Below are positions 41,221 to 49,823 of a stretch of DNA of 64,000 nucleotides, piece by piece. The notes under the pieces were generated by a model. That model was not told the origin of the DNA. It was given only the letters and a program-made list of their open reading frames with translations, and ran no database searches. The translations under genes were made by a program, and so were the position numbers. Source of the stretch: Phycisphaerae bacterium. Its GTDB lineage: Bacteria > Planctomycetota > Phycisphaerae > UBA1845 > UTPLA1. Location: positions 186,001-250,000 of the forward strand of contig DATEMU010000005.1 of NCBI GenBank assembly GCA_035275405.1, given 5' to 3'. How positions within the stretch are numbered: position 1 is the stretch's first letter; every line of letters begins with the position of its first letter.

Positions 41221-43983
41221 GTGCCTACCAAATACGTTTTCTTTTTCGGCAATCGCAAGGCGGAGGGCAAAGGGTCTCAAAAAGCGCTGCTCGGCGGCAA
41301 GGGCGCCGGTCTCGCGGAGATGACCCACATCGGCCTGCCCGTGCCGGGCGGATTCACGATTACCACCCAGGCCTGCAAGCTCTATTACGACGGCGGCAAG
41401 AAGTGGCCCAAGGGGCTGGACAAGGAAGTCCAGCAAAATCTCGCCAAGCTCGAGAAGGCTTGCAAGAAGAAGCTCGGCGATCCGCGCGATCCGCTGCTCG
41501 TCTCGGTGCGTTCCGGCGCGCCGGTCTCCATGCCCGGCATGATGGAGACCGTGCTGAATCTGGGGCTCAACGATCGATCGGTCGAGGGGCTGGCGCAGTG
41601 CGCGAACAACTCTCGCTTCGCGTGGGATTCCTATCGCCGCTTCATCCAGATGTACTCGACGGTCGTGGTGGGGCTGTCCAAGGAGACGCTCGAACACAAG
41701 CTGCACGCGATGAAGTCCCGGCTTGGCGTCAAGGCTGATACAGACCTGACGGCCGAAAATCTCCGCGAGCTGTGCGACGAGTTCAAGGCCTTCTTCCGCG
41801 AGCAGACGGGAGAGGATTTCCCGCAGGACCCCGCCGACCAACTCCGTGGCGCGATTTCGGCGGTCTTCAATTCGTGGATGGCCGAAAAGGCCGTCAAGTA
41901 CCGCGAGGTCGAGAAGTTCCACGGCCTGCCGGGCACGGCCGTGACCATCTGCCAGATGGTCTTCGGCAACATGGGCGACGACTGCGGCACGGGCGTCTGC
42001 TTTACGCGCGATCCGAACAGCGGCGAGAACATTTTCTACGGCGATCTGCTCATGAATGCGCAGGGCGAGGATGTCGTCGCGGGCATTCGCACGCCGATCC
42101 CGCTGGCGCAGCTCGGCAAAGAAAACCCGGAAGTCTATGAGCAGCTCTGCGGCGTCCGCGTGATGCTGGAGACGCACTACAAGGACATGCAGGACCTGGA
42201 GTTTACCGTCGAGCGCGGCAAGCTCTACATGCTCCAATGCCGCAGTGGCAAGCGCACGCCGTCGGCCATTTTCAAGATCGCCGTCGATCAGGCGACCAAG
42301 CCGCTGCTTTCCAAGGCGGAGGCGAACCGATTGGTGAAAAAAGGCTATTTGCCCAAGCGCTATGCGGCCGCCGCGATTAAGCCCGTCATCACGCCCGAAC
42401 AAGCGCTGATGCGCATCAGCGGAACGGATATCGAACGACTGTTCTACCCGATTATCGATCCGGCCTTTGACGCCAAAAGCCTCTCCACGCGGCACCTGGG
42501 AATCGGCATCAATGCCGTGCCCGGCGCGGCGACCGGCCAGATCGCGTTTACGGCTCCGCAGGCCGAGCGCTGGAGCGCTGAGGGCAAGCGCGTGATCCTG
42601 GTACGGCGCGAGACGAGCCCGGAGGACGTGGGCGGCATGCACGCGGCGCAGGGCATCCTGACGGCGACGGGCGGCAAGACGTCGCACGCGGCGGTCGTCG
42701 CACGCGGCTGGGGCAAGTGCTGCATCGTCGGTTGCGATCAGCTTCAGATCAGCGACGACGAGCAGTCGCTCTCCATCAACGGCAAGACGATGAAGGCCGG
42801 CGAGTTCATGACGCTCGACGGTTCTGCCGGGGCCATCTACGAAGGCGAGATCCCGCTGGTCACGCCGACGTTGCCCAATGAGTACTACACATTGATGAAA
42901 TGGTGCGACACCCGGCGGCAATTGAAAGTGCGGACCAACGCCGACACGCCCTACGACGCGGAGAACGGCGTGAAGATGGGCGCCGAGGGGATCGGCCTCT
43001 GCCGCACGGAGCACATGTTCTTCGATACCGAGGAGCGGCGGCTGGCCATCCAGCAGATGATCGTCGCCGAGACGCAGGATGAGCGGCGGGCCGCGCTCGA
43101 TCGATTGCTGCCCTTCCAGCGGCAGGACTTCATCGGCATCTTCGAGGCGATGGCCGGCCGGCCGGTCACGATCCGCCTCGTCGATCCGCCGCTGCATGAG
43201 TTCGTTCCGCACGACGAGGACAAGCAGCGGGATTTGGCGAATCGCCTCAACGTGGAATACGAAAAAATCCGCCGCCGTGTCGAGCAATTGCACGAGGCCA
43301 ATCCCATGCTCGGCCATCGCGGCTGCCGATTGGCGATTACCTATCCCGAAATCCTGGAGATGCAGGTGCGGGCGATCATGGAGGCCGCCGTCGAGTGCCG
43401 CCGACGCGGCGTAAAGGTCACCCCGGAGATCATGATCCCCCTGTGCATTGATGCCAAGGAACTGAAAATCCTGACAGACCAGACGCGACAGGTCGCCGAA
43501 GAAGTCCTGCGCGTCGCCGGCGTCAAGGTTCCCTATCTCGTTGGGACGATGATCGAGACGCCCCGCGCTGCGTTGACAGCGGACAAGATCGCCGAAGTCG
43601 CCGACTTCTTCTCGTTCGGGACAAACGACCTGACGCAGACGGTCATGGCCCTGTCGCGCGATGACGCCGGGCGATTCCTGCCGGACTATGTGAACCAGGA
43701 AAAGGCGGCGATCTTCGCGGCCGATCCCTTCCAGACGATCGATCGCGACGGCGTCGGCCAACTCGTCGAGCACGCCATCCAGAAGGGCCGTTCGACAAAG
43801 CGGGGCCTGAAGATCGGCATCTGCGGCGAACACGGCGGCGATCCGGCGTCGGTGTACTTCTGCCACGAAGCAGGCATGGACTACGTCAGTTGTTCGCCGT
43901 ATCGCGTGCCCATCGCCCGGCTGGCCGCGGCGCAAGTGGCGATTAGGGAAAACCCCTATTCGCGCAAGAAAAAGCAAAACTAG
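41221..43983 (+). CDS. ppdK: pyruvate, phosphate dikinase
   Basis: Interconverts pyruvate, ATP and phosphate with PEP, AMP and PPi. 920 residues, full length. N-terminal ATP-binding part with GGKGAGLAEM and VSVRSGAPVSMPGMMETVLNLGLND; the phospho-His in GGKTSHAAVVARGWGKCC is His489; the TIM-barrel C-terminal part has GLCRTEHMFF, SFGTNDLTQT and the catalytic Cys in YVSCSPYRVPIARLAAAQ. GTG start; the nearest ribosome-like site, GAGGA, is distant (about 10 bases). Monocistronic. Confidence 0.96.
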   Translation: MPTKYVFFFGNRKAEGKGSQKALLGGKGAGLAEMTHIGLPVPGGFTITTQACKLYYDGGKKWPKGLDKEVQQNLAKLEKACKKKLGDPRDPLLVSVRSGAPVSMPGMMETVLNLGLNDRSVEGLAQCANNSRFAWDSYRRFIQMYSTVVVGLSKETLEHKLHAMKSRLGVKADTDLTAENLRELCDEFKAFFREQTGEDFPQDPADQLRGAISAVFNSWMAEKAVKYREVEKFHGLPGTAVTICQMVFGNMGDDCGTGVCFTRDPNSGENIFYGDLLMNAQGEDVVAGIRTPIPLAQLGKENPEVYEQLCGVRVMLETHYKDMQDLEFTVERGKLYMLQCRSGKRTPSAIFKIAVDQATKPLLSKAEANRLVKKGYLPKRYAAAAIKPVITPEQALMRISGTDIERLFYPIIDPAFDAKSLSTRHLGIGINAVPGAATGQIAFTAPQAERWSAEGKRVILVRRETSPEDVGGMHAAQGILTATGGKTSHAAVVARGWGKCCIVGCDQLQISDDEQSLSINGKTMKAGEFMTLDGSAGAIYEGEIPLVTPTLPNEYYTLMKWCDTRRQLKVRTNADTPYDAENGVKMGAEGIGLCRTEHMFFDTEERRLAIQQMIVAETQDERRAALDRLLPFQRQDFIGIFEAMAGRPVTIRLVDPPLHEFVPHDEDKQRDLANRLNVEYEKIRRRVEQLHEANPMLGHRGCRLAITYPEILEMQVRAIMEAAVECRRRGVKVTPEIMIPLCIDAKELKILTDQTRQVAEEVLRVAGVKVPYLVGTMIETPRAALTADKIAEVADFFSFGTNDLTQTVMALSRDDAGRFLPDYVNQEKAAIFAADPFQTIDRDGVGQLVEHAIQKGRSTKRGLKIGICGEHGGDPASVYFCHEAGMDYVSCSPYRVPIARLAAAQVAIRENPYSRKKKQN

Positions 43984-44038
43984 ATTCGTGTCATTTCTAC
44001 CTTGTCATCTCTAACAGTCGTTCGCCATCTGACGACGC

Positions 44039-44068
44039 TTGAATCGGCGCGTGCGTTTGTGATATGCT
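44039..44068 (+). promoter_or_regulatory. candidate promoter of the 44144 gene
   Basis: TTGAAT (44039-44044) and TATGCT (44063-44068) are 18 bp apart, placing the start near 44075 and leaving a leader of about 70 bases. Confidence 0.4.
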
Positions 44069-44143
44069 GATCGCGAAGTCGGCTGCCCCTTTCCATATCA
44101 ATGGTCGCTCTATTTCAAGACCGGGCCGAATGGAGGAGTGGAA

Positions 44144-46945
44144 ATGAAGCGAATCGCCGTTGCGTGCTGTGTCCTCGCGCTCAATGGACTCGCCGATACG
44201 TTGATGGCACAGGCACAGGATGCCGTCCGTTCCGACTGGCCCGAGCAAGGCCCCCCTCCGGAAAAGGCCCGCGAGCCGCTCCCTCCCGATCAGTACATGC
44301 TCACGCCGCGAGCCAATGTCCTGGTGGTCGATGTCGCCGGCGCGTCGGGCTTCAACCTCGCCAATCGCAATCTTGGAGGGGAACCCAGCATCGCTGTCAA
44401 TCCGGTGAATCCACAGCAGATCGTCATTCTCTCGTTCGCGGGCAGCTTTTGGGATGGGGGTCGTGAAGCGCCCATGTGGGTATCGAACAATGGAGGCTTG
44501 GGCTGGGGCCAGTATCTCAGTATCCCTGAGCCGCGCTCGCCCGTCGGGGACAATTGCCCCTGCGATCAAACGCCTGATTTCGGTCAGAACGGAGTCTTCT
44601 ACGCGACGTTTCTCCGCGTCGGCGGCGGAAACGCCATCTACACGGGGCAATCCACGAACCCGACGAATCCCGCTAGTTGGTCGTGGAACCCCGCGAATGT
44701 CGCGCTTCCGTCCGTCCCTACGAACAGCTTCGGCGCCGGCCAGGCCGATCAGCCCTGGCTCTGGACCGGCCGCGATCCGACAAACGCCGGGCAAACCAAT
44801 GTGTATGTCGCCTACGACGATTTTTCGGCCTTTTCCGCCGTGGCCCCCTTTGTCGTGCCGGGCCGTTTCGTGATTCGCAACACGGCGTCGCTGGGAGCCT
44901 CGCCGCCGAACTTCCCGGGCGCCCAGGATCTGCCCGTCAATCTGCTCAATCAACCGATGCAGGGTACTAATCCAGGCAACCGGATCACGGTTGACAGCTT
45001 AGGAACTGTTTACAACATCCACGGCAAATCCGTTTCACCCGGAGCGGGAGCCGTAAAGCTCGTGACGTATATTGTCAATCGATCCACCAATGCGGGGGCC
45101 ACTTGGACGATTCCAGGCGGAGGGGCGCCCGGCGGCGGCATCGTCGTCGCCATGGCGCCGAGTCGGCAGGGCACGGGCTTCAAGATGGGCGATCCCACGG
45201 GTGGCGCCAATGGGAACAATACGCTTCTCGGCAATATCACCGCTATAGCGGTCGATCCGAACACGCAAGTGGTTTATACATCTTACGGCCTGTTGGACCC
45301 GGTGAATAATCTGAATTGGCTCGTGGTACGACGACTCATTCCGGCAGGCGGAGGCGCTTATACAATCGGACCGGCGTTTATCGTGTCGACGGCCAATCAG
45401 GACCATGCCCTGCCCTGCCTCGCCGTGCTCAATTCCGGGGAAGTCGGTTTGCTGTTTACGCGCTACCATCCACCGACGGATTCGTACGACGTTCGATTGC
45501 ACCAGTCGAGCACGGCTTTCGCCACCAGTACGACGCTGACTTCTCTCGTGAACTTCAACAATTTCGTTGCGCCCTCGCCGATGGCTCCGAGCGGCGCGGT
45601 CAATGATCGGCAGCGAATCCTCGGTGACTACCAGCAACTCAAGGCCAACGGAAATCGCTATTACGGCACGTTTGCGGCACGCGGGGCCGGAGGCCTGAAC
45701 TCGCAGAGCGTCGTTCCCTATTTTGTCCGCGCCGACGGCGACGCCCCCCAGGCGAATCAGGCCTGTTGTCTTCCAAGCGGCCTTTGCCGGGACCTTCCGC
45801 CCGCCAGTTGTCAATCGATCAATGGGGTTCCTCAAGGCGTGGGTACAGCCTGCGTCGGTACTCAGTGCGGCGCCGCCGGCGCGTGTTGCCTGGGCGGCGG
45901 AGTCTGCAATATTCAGACGAGGGCGAACTGTGTGGCGGCGGGCGGCGCGTTTCAGGGAACGGGTAGTGCATGCGCCGCCGCAGAGGCCTGCTATCTCCCC
46001 AATGGCACATGCCTCATGCTGTCGCCGGTTTGCTGCAATTCGCAGGGTGGTGTGCCCCAAGGGCCTGGTAGCGCGTGTGCTGCCAACGAACGATGCTGCC
46101 TGCCCAACGGCACGTGTGCAAACGCCGATCCTACCGCCTGTTGGCAGGCGGGTGGAACCCCGGGCGGCGCCGGCTCGGCCTGCGGGGGCAATCAACTGTG
46201 CGTCTTGCCGGACGGCTCCTGCCTCAACACCGATCCCATTTGTTGCGCGGCGGCGGGCGGCGCCGCGGGTGGAGCGGGGTCGGCGTGCGCCGCCAACGAG
46301 CGCTGTTGCCTCCCCGAGGGGAATTGCCTCAACACCGATCCGATCGCGTGCGGCGCGGTCGGCGGTGCGGCCGGAGGCGCGGGTACGGCATGCGGCGCGA
46401 CCCAGGCGTGTTGCTTCCCATCGGGCGGATGTCTGAATCTCGACCCGGTCTGCTGTGCCAACGCCGGGGGGACGGCAGGCGGCGGCGGCACGAGTTGCAC
46501 GGCGACACGCCGATGTTGTCTGCCTGGCGGCGGCTGTTCCAACCTGGACCCCGTTTGCTGCGCCCAGGCCGGCGGTACGGCGGGCGGCGCGGGATCGGCT
46601 TGTTCGAACATCACCGCGTGCTGCACCGGCGGCGGCGCCAATTGCCAAAACACCGATCCGGTTTGTTGTGCCATGCTTCCCGGTGGTCAGCCTAATGACT
46701 CAGGTTTGCCTTGCCTCGGCGATCTGAGCGGCAACACCGTTGACGACGCCTGTGATTGCCTCTGCCTCGGCGATACGAATGGTGGGGGGTTTATCTCGAC
46801 GTTGGACATACCGAGCCTGACCGACGCGGTATTGGGGATCGTCCCTTCGCCCTGCGCGGACGTTAATTTTGACGGTTTCGTGAATGGCCAGGATATTCGG
46901 CGATTCACTGACTTGCTTATGGCCGGCACGACGTGCGGTCCATAA
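44144..46945 (+). CDS. secreted Cys-repeat protein with BNR-like domain and dockerin-like tail
   Basis: 933 residues from ATG 44144 (GGAGGAG 5 bases upstream). Signal peptide about 1-22. Residues 70-540 are a beta-propeller-like region starting GGEPSIAVNPVNPQQIVI with an Asp-box-like WVSNNGGLGW. Residues about 545-860 hold nine Cys-rich units of about 36 residues (.CCLP.G.C.N.DP..C...GG..GG.GSAC). The end has calcium loops (GDTNGGGFISTLDIPSLTDAV, ADVNFDGFVNGQDIRRFTDLL) as in dockerins. The units look like a disulfide-stabilised stalk or binding array. Function unknown. Confidence 0.8.
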   Translation: MKRIAVACCVLALNGLADTLMAQAQDAVRSDWPEQGPPPEKAREPLPPDQYMLTPRANVLVVDVAGASGFNLANRNLGGEPSIAVNPVNPQQIVILSFAGSFWDGGREAPMWVSNNGGLGWGQYLSIPEPRSPVGDNCPCDQTPDFGQNGVFYATFLRVGGGNAIYTGQSTNPTNPASWSWNPANVALPSVPTNSFGAGQADQPWLWTGRDPTNAGQTNVYVAYDDFSAFSAVAPFVVPGRFVIRNTASLGASPPNFPGAQDLPVNLLNQPMQGTNPGNRITVDSLGTVYNIHGKSVSPGAGAVKLVTYIVNRSTNAGATWTIPGGGAPGGGIVVAMAPSRQGTGFKMGDPTGGANGNNTLLGNITAIAVDPNTQVVYTSYGLLDPVNNLNWLVVRRLIPAGGGAYTIGPAFIVSTANQDHALPCLAVLNSGEVGLLFTRYHPPTDSYDVRLHQSSTAFATSTTLTSLVNFNNFVAPSPMAPSGAVNDRQRILGDYQQLKANGNRYYGTFAARGAGGLNSQSVVPYFVRADGDAPQANQACCLPSGLCRDLPPASCQSINGVPQGVGTACVGTQCGAAGACCLGGGVCNIQTRANCVAAGGAFQGTGSACAAAEACYLPNGTCLMLSPVCCNSQGGVPQGPGSACAANERCCLPNGTCANADPTACWQAGGTPGGAGSACGGNQLCVLPDGSCLNTDPICCAAAGGAAGGAGSACAANERCCLPEGNCLNTDPIACGAVGGAAGGAGTACGATQACCFPSGGCLNLDPVCCANAGGTAGGGGTSCTATRRCCLPGGGCSNLDPVCCAQAGGTAGGAGSACSNITACCTGGGANCQNTDPVCCAMLPGGQPNDSGLPCLGDLSGNTVDDACDCLCLGDTNGGGFISTLDIPSLTDAVLGIVPSPCADVNFDGFVNGQDIRRFTDLLMAGTTCGP
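45763..46719 (+). repeat. nine Cys-rich coding repeats
   Basis: About nine units of roughly 105-110 bp encode the CCLPxGxC...C...GSAC pattern. Units in the middle are the most alike, as expected from recent tandem duplication. Confidence 0.75.
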
Positions 46946-46995
46946 GCAGCCGACGCAACGTTTATCGGCTGACCGGAGACGGGAGTCCGGGCCGA

Positions 46996-47445
46996 TCAGG
47001 TTGTGTGTATTCGATCGGTTCGTGCGCGCGAGGCGGCGAGGACCATCCAGCGTGCTTTCCGTTGAATGGCTCCTGTGGCGAGCCAGAGCATTTTTCCGAT
47101 GGGGTAGGACAGACCCAATAGCATCACGCCGAGGCCGAGGAGTCGAAGCGTCCACTTGTCGTTGGTATTCACGTCGCGGCCCGCGCGGACGTCCGACTTT
47201 AGCTGGACCATCGCCGCATTTATTTCCCGTACGTCTGCGCGCAGGCCGGAGATGCTCGCGTCGGCGTCGCGACCGGCACTCGTGCCATGCGCCACGCAGC
47301 CGGACGAGCCGAGGGTTAATGCAGCAATGAAGAGAAGAAAGAAATCTGCAGTTGACACAGATGAACACAGATAAGGGAAGCGCCGGAGGCCAGTCGCCTC
47401 TTGAATTTTCCTCATCTGCGTCCATCTGCGCCATCTACGGATCAT
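46996..47445 (-). CDS. small membrane lipoprotein, holin-like layout
   Basis: 149 residues. The start ATG 47445 has GGAGGAG 5 bases upstream, lying inside the end of the upstream gene. Residues 3-31 are basic and come from an inverted repeat; then FFLLFIAALTLGSSGC (35-50) is a lipoprotein signal, a helical stretch (60-92) and a second membrane helix (98-125) follow. Alternative GTG start at 47358 would remove the repeat-derived part but has no ribosome site. Unknown family; pairs with the lipoprotein at 47448-47870. Confidence 0.6.
   Translation of the reverse strand: MIRRWRRWTQMRKIQEATGLRRFPYLCSSVSTADFFLLFIAALTLGSSGCVAHGTSAGRDADASISGLRADVREINAAMVQLKSDVRAGRDVNTNDKWTLRLLGLGVMLLGLSYPIGKMLWLATGAIQRKARWMVLAASRARTDRIHTT
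47355..47439. repeat. inverted 10-bp-period repeat inside a gene start
   Basis: Two tandem ACACAGATGA-type units (47355-47376) face two CATCTGCGTC-type units (47413-47439) around about 35 bp. They make up most of codons 3-31 of the lipoprotein gene. Confidence 0.65.
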
Positions 47446-47447
47446 TC

Positions 47448-47870
47448 CTACTCCTCCTTCGTCGCGTCGTCGGCCGAAGCAGGCTTAGCGGTCCATTGCT
47501 TCAACAGCTCCCCGATCAGCCTCAGTTTCTCGGCGTCTGAAAGACTCGCATCCCGCCAGATCGCCGACGCCCGCGCCTCCATCTCCGGCGAGACCGCCCG
47601 ATTCAGACCGCCGGACATCGCCGCCTGCACCTGGCCTGCCAGGCCCACGTAGCTCGCCGTCGCGTAGTACTCGACCCCGCCAGTCACGCGCAGGCCGGGG
47701 TTGATGACGTGCCCGCCCGCCTGGATCTGGCCCGTTCCGGACTCGCCGAGCCGCGCGGCCGTGTCGCTCATGACGCCGCGCATGGCGTCCATCATTTGCG
47801 CGTGCTGGTTGAACAAACTGCCGCAGCCCGCCGATAACACCATCGGCGCCAACAAAATCAAACGCTTCAT
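47448..47870 (-). CDS. predicted lipoprotein, unknown function
   Basis: 140 residues from ATG 47870 (GGAGGA about 9 bases upstream; the frame to 47927 adds an unlikely N-terminus). MKRLILLAPMVLSAGCGS is a classic lipoprotein signal with Cys16. The mature part is Ala/Gly/Met-rich with two helical stretches and an acidic end. Two bases separate its stop from the next start, so the two lipoproteins are translated together. Confidence 0.7.
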   Translation of the reverse strand: MKRLILLAPMVLSAGCGSLFNQHAQMMDAMRGVMSDTAARLGESGTGQIQAGGHVINPGLRVTGGVEYYATASYVGLAGQVQAAMSGGLNRAVSPEMEARASAIWRDASLSDAEKLRLIGELLKQWTAKPASADDATKEE

Positions 47871-48082
47871 CGCAAGATCCTCCGTGCAGGCGTGTCGGCG
47901 ATACCCCTCGCCTCCCTCGCACCGCAACCCCCATACTTGCCCAGCGCTCCCTCTAAAAAATGGCCGGCGCGGCGTGGAAAGCGTACGGAGGAGGAACTCG
48001 GTTCTGGGTAAGCAGTTACGGCGCGAAAAGCGGCCGTTGATTCGACGCCGCAGCGCGCCTAAGGTTGTCTGTGACCCACCGT

Positions 48083-48847
48083 ATGGCCGCCAAGGCCCTG
48101 TTCATCACTATGCTTCTATTTTCGGCCCTCGGCACCACCGGCGAGTGTGGTCCAGTGGACGACGGATCGGCATGCCCCGGCACGCCCGTCGCCTCGGTCA
48201 TCCTCAACATTGTGAATACCAACGGCCAGACGATACCGGCGGCGACGATTGTCTTTACCGTCAATGGTGGCGCGAGTTTTGTTGGAAGCTGCGAGACCAA
48301 CTGCGACGAAGTCCTGCTGGCGCAGGGAGTAGTCGGCCGTTTTGACATTCAAGTAGCGGCCATCGGATACGCGACCGCCACGAGAACGGTGAACGTCCCG
48401 GCGCAGGAGGACAGTTGCCACCCGGTCACGCAGAATGTGACGATCGTGATGCAGGAGGACACCACGGTCGGAGTCCTTTTTGGAGTATGGAGCACGCAGA
48501 CGTTTGCCGGCCAGAATCTCCTGCGGTTCGGCCCGAATGGCGAGATCGTCGGGGCGATCTTTTTCGACCAGCGCGCCGGAGGGGATGGGAACTGGTACAT
48601 CGAGTACAACGGCCACCTGATCCGCGGCGTTGCCGGTCAGCCGATCACTCCGGCGACGGCGACGGACCCGGTCCGTACGGGCGACGTGTTCAACTTCAAG
48701 ACCGTCACGCAGGGCGTCCTGACCGGCTTCGAAACGGCGACGCTGTCGGCGGACCTGAATACGCTTTCCGGGGTGCTGCAGGGCCAGGCGATCAGCTACA
48801 TTCGGCTCCCGGATGCGCAGATTCCCAATGCGATCCGTGATCCGTGA
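48083..48847 (+). CDS. secreted protein with carboxypeptidase-regulatory-like domain
   Basis: 254 residues from ATG 48083 (TTG 48065 is the alternative). A signal peptide MAAKALFITMLLFSALG is followed by a beta-sandwich-like stretch ASVILNIVNTNGQTIPAATIVFTVNG....FDIQVAAIGYATATRTVNV (about 38-110), typical of CarboxypepD_reg or PEGA domains with conserved Cys pairs. The second half (VLFGVWSTQTF to the end) is a lipocalin-like or calycin-like beta region without a clear family. No ribosome site seen. Confidence 0.6.
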   Translation: MAAKALFITMLLFSALGTTGECGPVDDGSACPGTPVASVILNIVNTNGQTIPAATIVFTVNGGASFVGSCETNCDEVLLAQGVVGRFDIQVAAIGYATATRTVNVPAQEDSCHPVTQNVTIVMQEDTTVGVLFGVWSTQTFAGQNLLRFGPNGEIVGAIFFDQRAGGDGNWYIEYNGHLIRGVAGQPITPATATDPVRTGDVFNFKTVTQGVLTGFETATLSADLNTLSGVLQGQAISYIRLPDAQIPNAIRDP

Positions 48848-48952
48848 TTCCAAATCTCGTTCGATAAGCTACGATACGATCTTGTAGTATTGCGATAGCC
48901 CAACGCAGGCCCAAACTGCGTTCGAAATTCGCGCTGCGCTTATGGACATTGA

Positions 48953-49762
48953 ATGATGAGTAAACTGAAGGATTATCTCGTCCGGCCCGGCTCAAAGGTG
49001 AGACTGAAGGATTTTCCCAGCCGGGATCACGGCCGGTTGGAGGAAGGCGAGGGCAAGAAGGAATTTGCTGACTTGCAGGAGCGGATGACAAACCTTCAGG
49101 AACGACTCTATGCCGAGGCGAAGCAGGCGTTGCTCGTGGTGTTTCAGGCCATGGACACGGGCGGAAAGGACAGCACGATCCGATCCGTCCTCACGCCCTT
49201 GCACCCCACGGGCGTTCGCGTCGTGAGCTTCAAGGCGCCGAACGAGACCGAGCGGCACCACGATTTTCTCTGGCGCGTTCACGAAAACACGCCGCAACTC
49301 GGGCACATTCACGTGTTCAACCGGTCGCATTACGAAGACGTGCTGGTAGTCCGGGTGAAACGACTTGCGCCGGAAAAGCGCTGGAGGTCGCGATACGAGC
49401 ACATCAATCAATTCGAAGAATTGTTGCACGACGATGGGACGCGCGTCGTCAAGTTTTTCCTGCACATTTCCAAGGAATATCAAAAGGAGCGGCTGCTCAA
49501 GCGACTAAAGAACCCCGCCAAGCACTGGAAGTTCAATCCCGCCGATCTGGCGGATCGAAAGCTCTGGGACGATTATCAGCAGGCGTACAAGGATGCTTTG
49601 GAGCGTTGCTCGACCAAACACGCGCCGTGGTACGTGATTCCGGCCGAGACGCGCTGGTATCGCGACCTGCTCGTGGCCCGTGTGCTGGTGGAGACGCTGG
49701 AATCCATGGACCCGAAGTTTCCCGCACCGACGTTTGACCCCGACAAGATCGTCATTGATTAA
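48953..49762 (+). CDS. ppk2: polyphosphate kinase 2 family protein
   Basis: 269 residues. PPK2 core: LLVVFQAMDTGGKDSTIRSVL (Walker A variant GGKDST, about 60-80), FLWRVHENTPQLGHIHVFNRSHYEDVLVVRV (about 103-133), FEELLHDDGTRVVKFFLHISKEYQKERL (lid helix), and NPAKHWKFNPADLADRKLWDDY. It transfers phosphate between polyphosphate and nucleotides; substrate class (AMP, ADP or NMP) is not decided. ATG ATG start, both in frame. Confidence 0.93.
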   Translation: MMSKLKDYLVRPGSKVRLKDFPSRDHGRLEEGEGKKEFADLQERMTNLQERLYAEAKQALLVVFQAMDTGGKDSTIRSVLTPLHPTGVRVVSFKAPNETERHHDFLWRVHENTPQLGHIHVFNRSHYEDVLVVRVKRLAPEKRWRSRYEHINQFEELLHDDGTRVVKFFLHISKEYQKERLLKRLKNPAKHWKFNPADLADRKLWDDYQQAYKDALERCSTKHAPWYVIPAETRWYRDLLVARVLVETLESMDPKFPAPTFDPDKIVID

Positions 49763-49823
49763 AAAGTCGGGCGCCCCCGAACTCATTCGTGATCGTCGCT
49801 CGCTCAACCCGTTCGGGCAGCCC

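Noticed and set aside
41035-43977. 980-codon minus-strand frame opposite ppdK
   Set aside because: Shadow of pyruvate phosphate dikinase; no recognisable domain.
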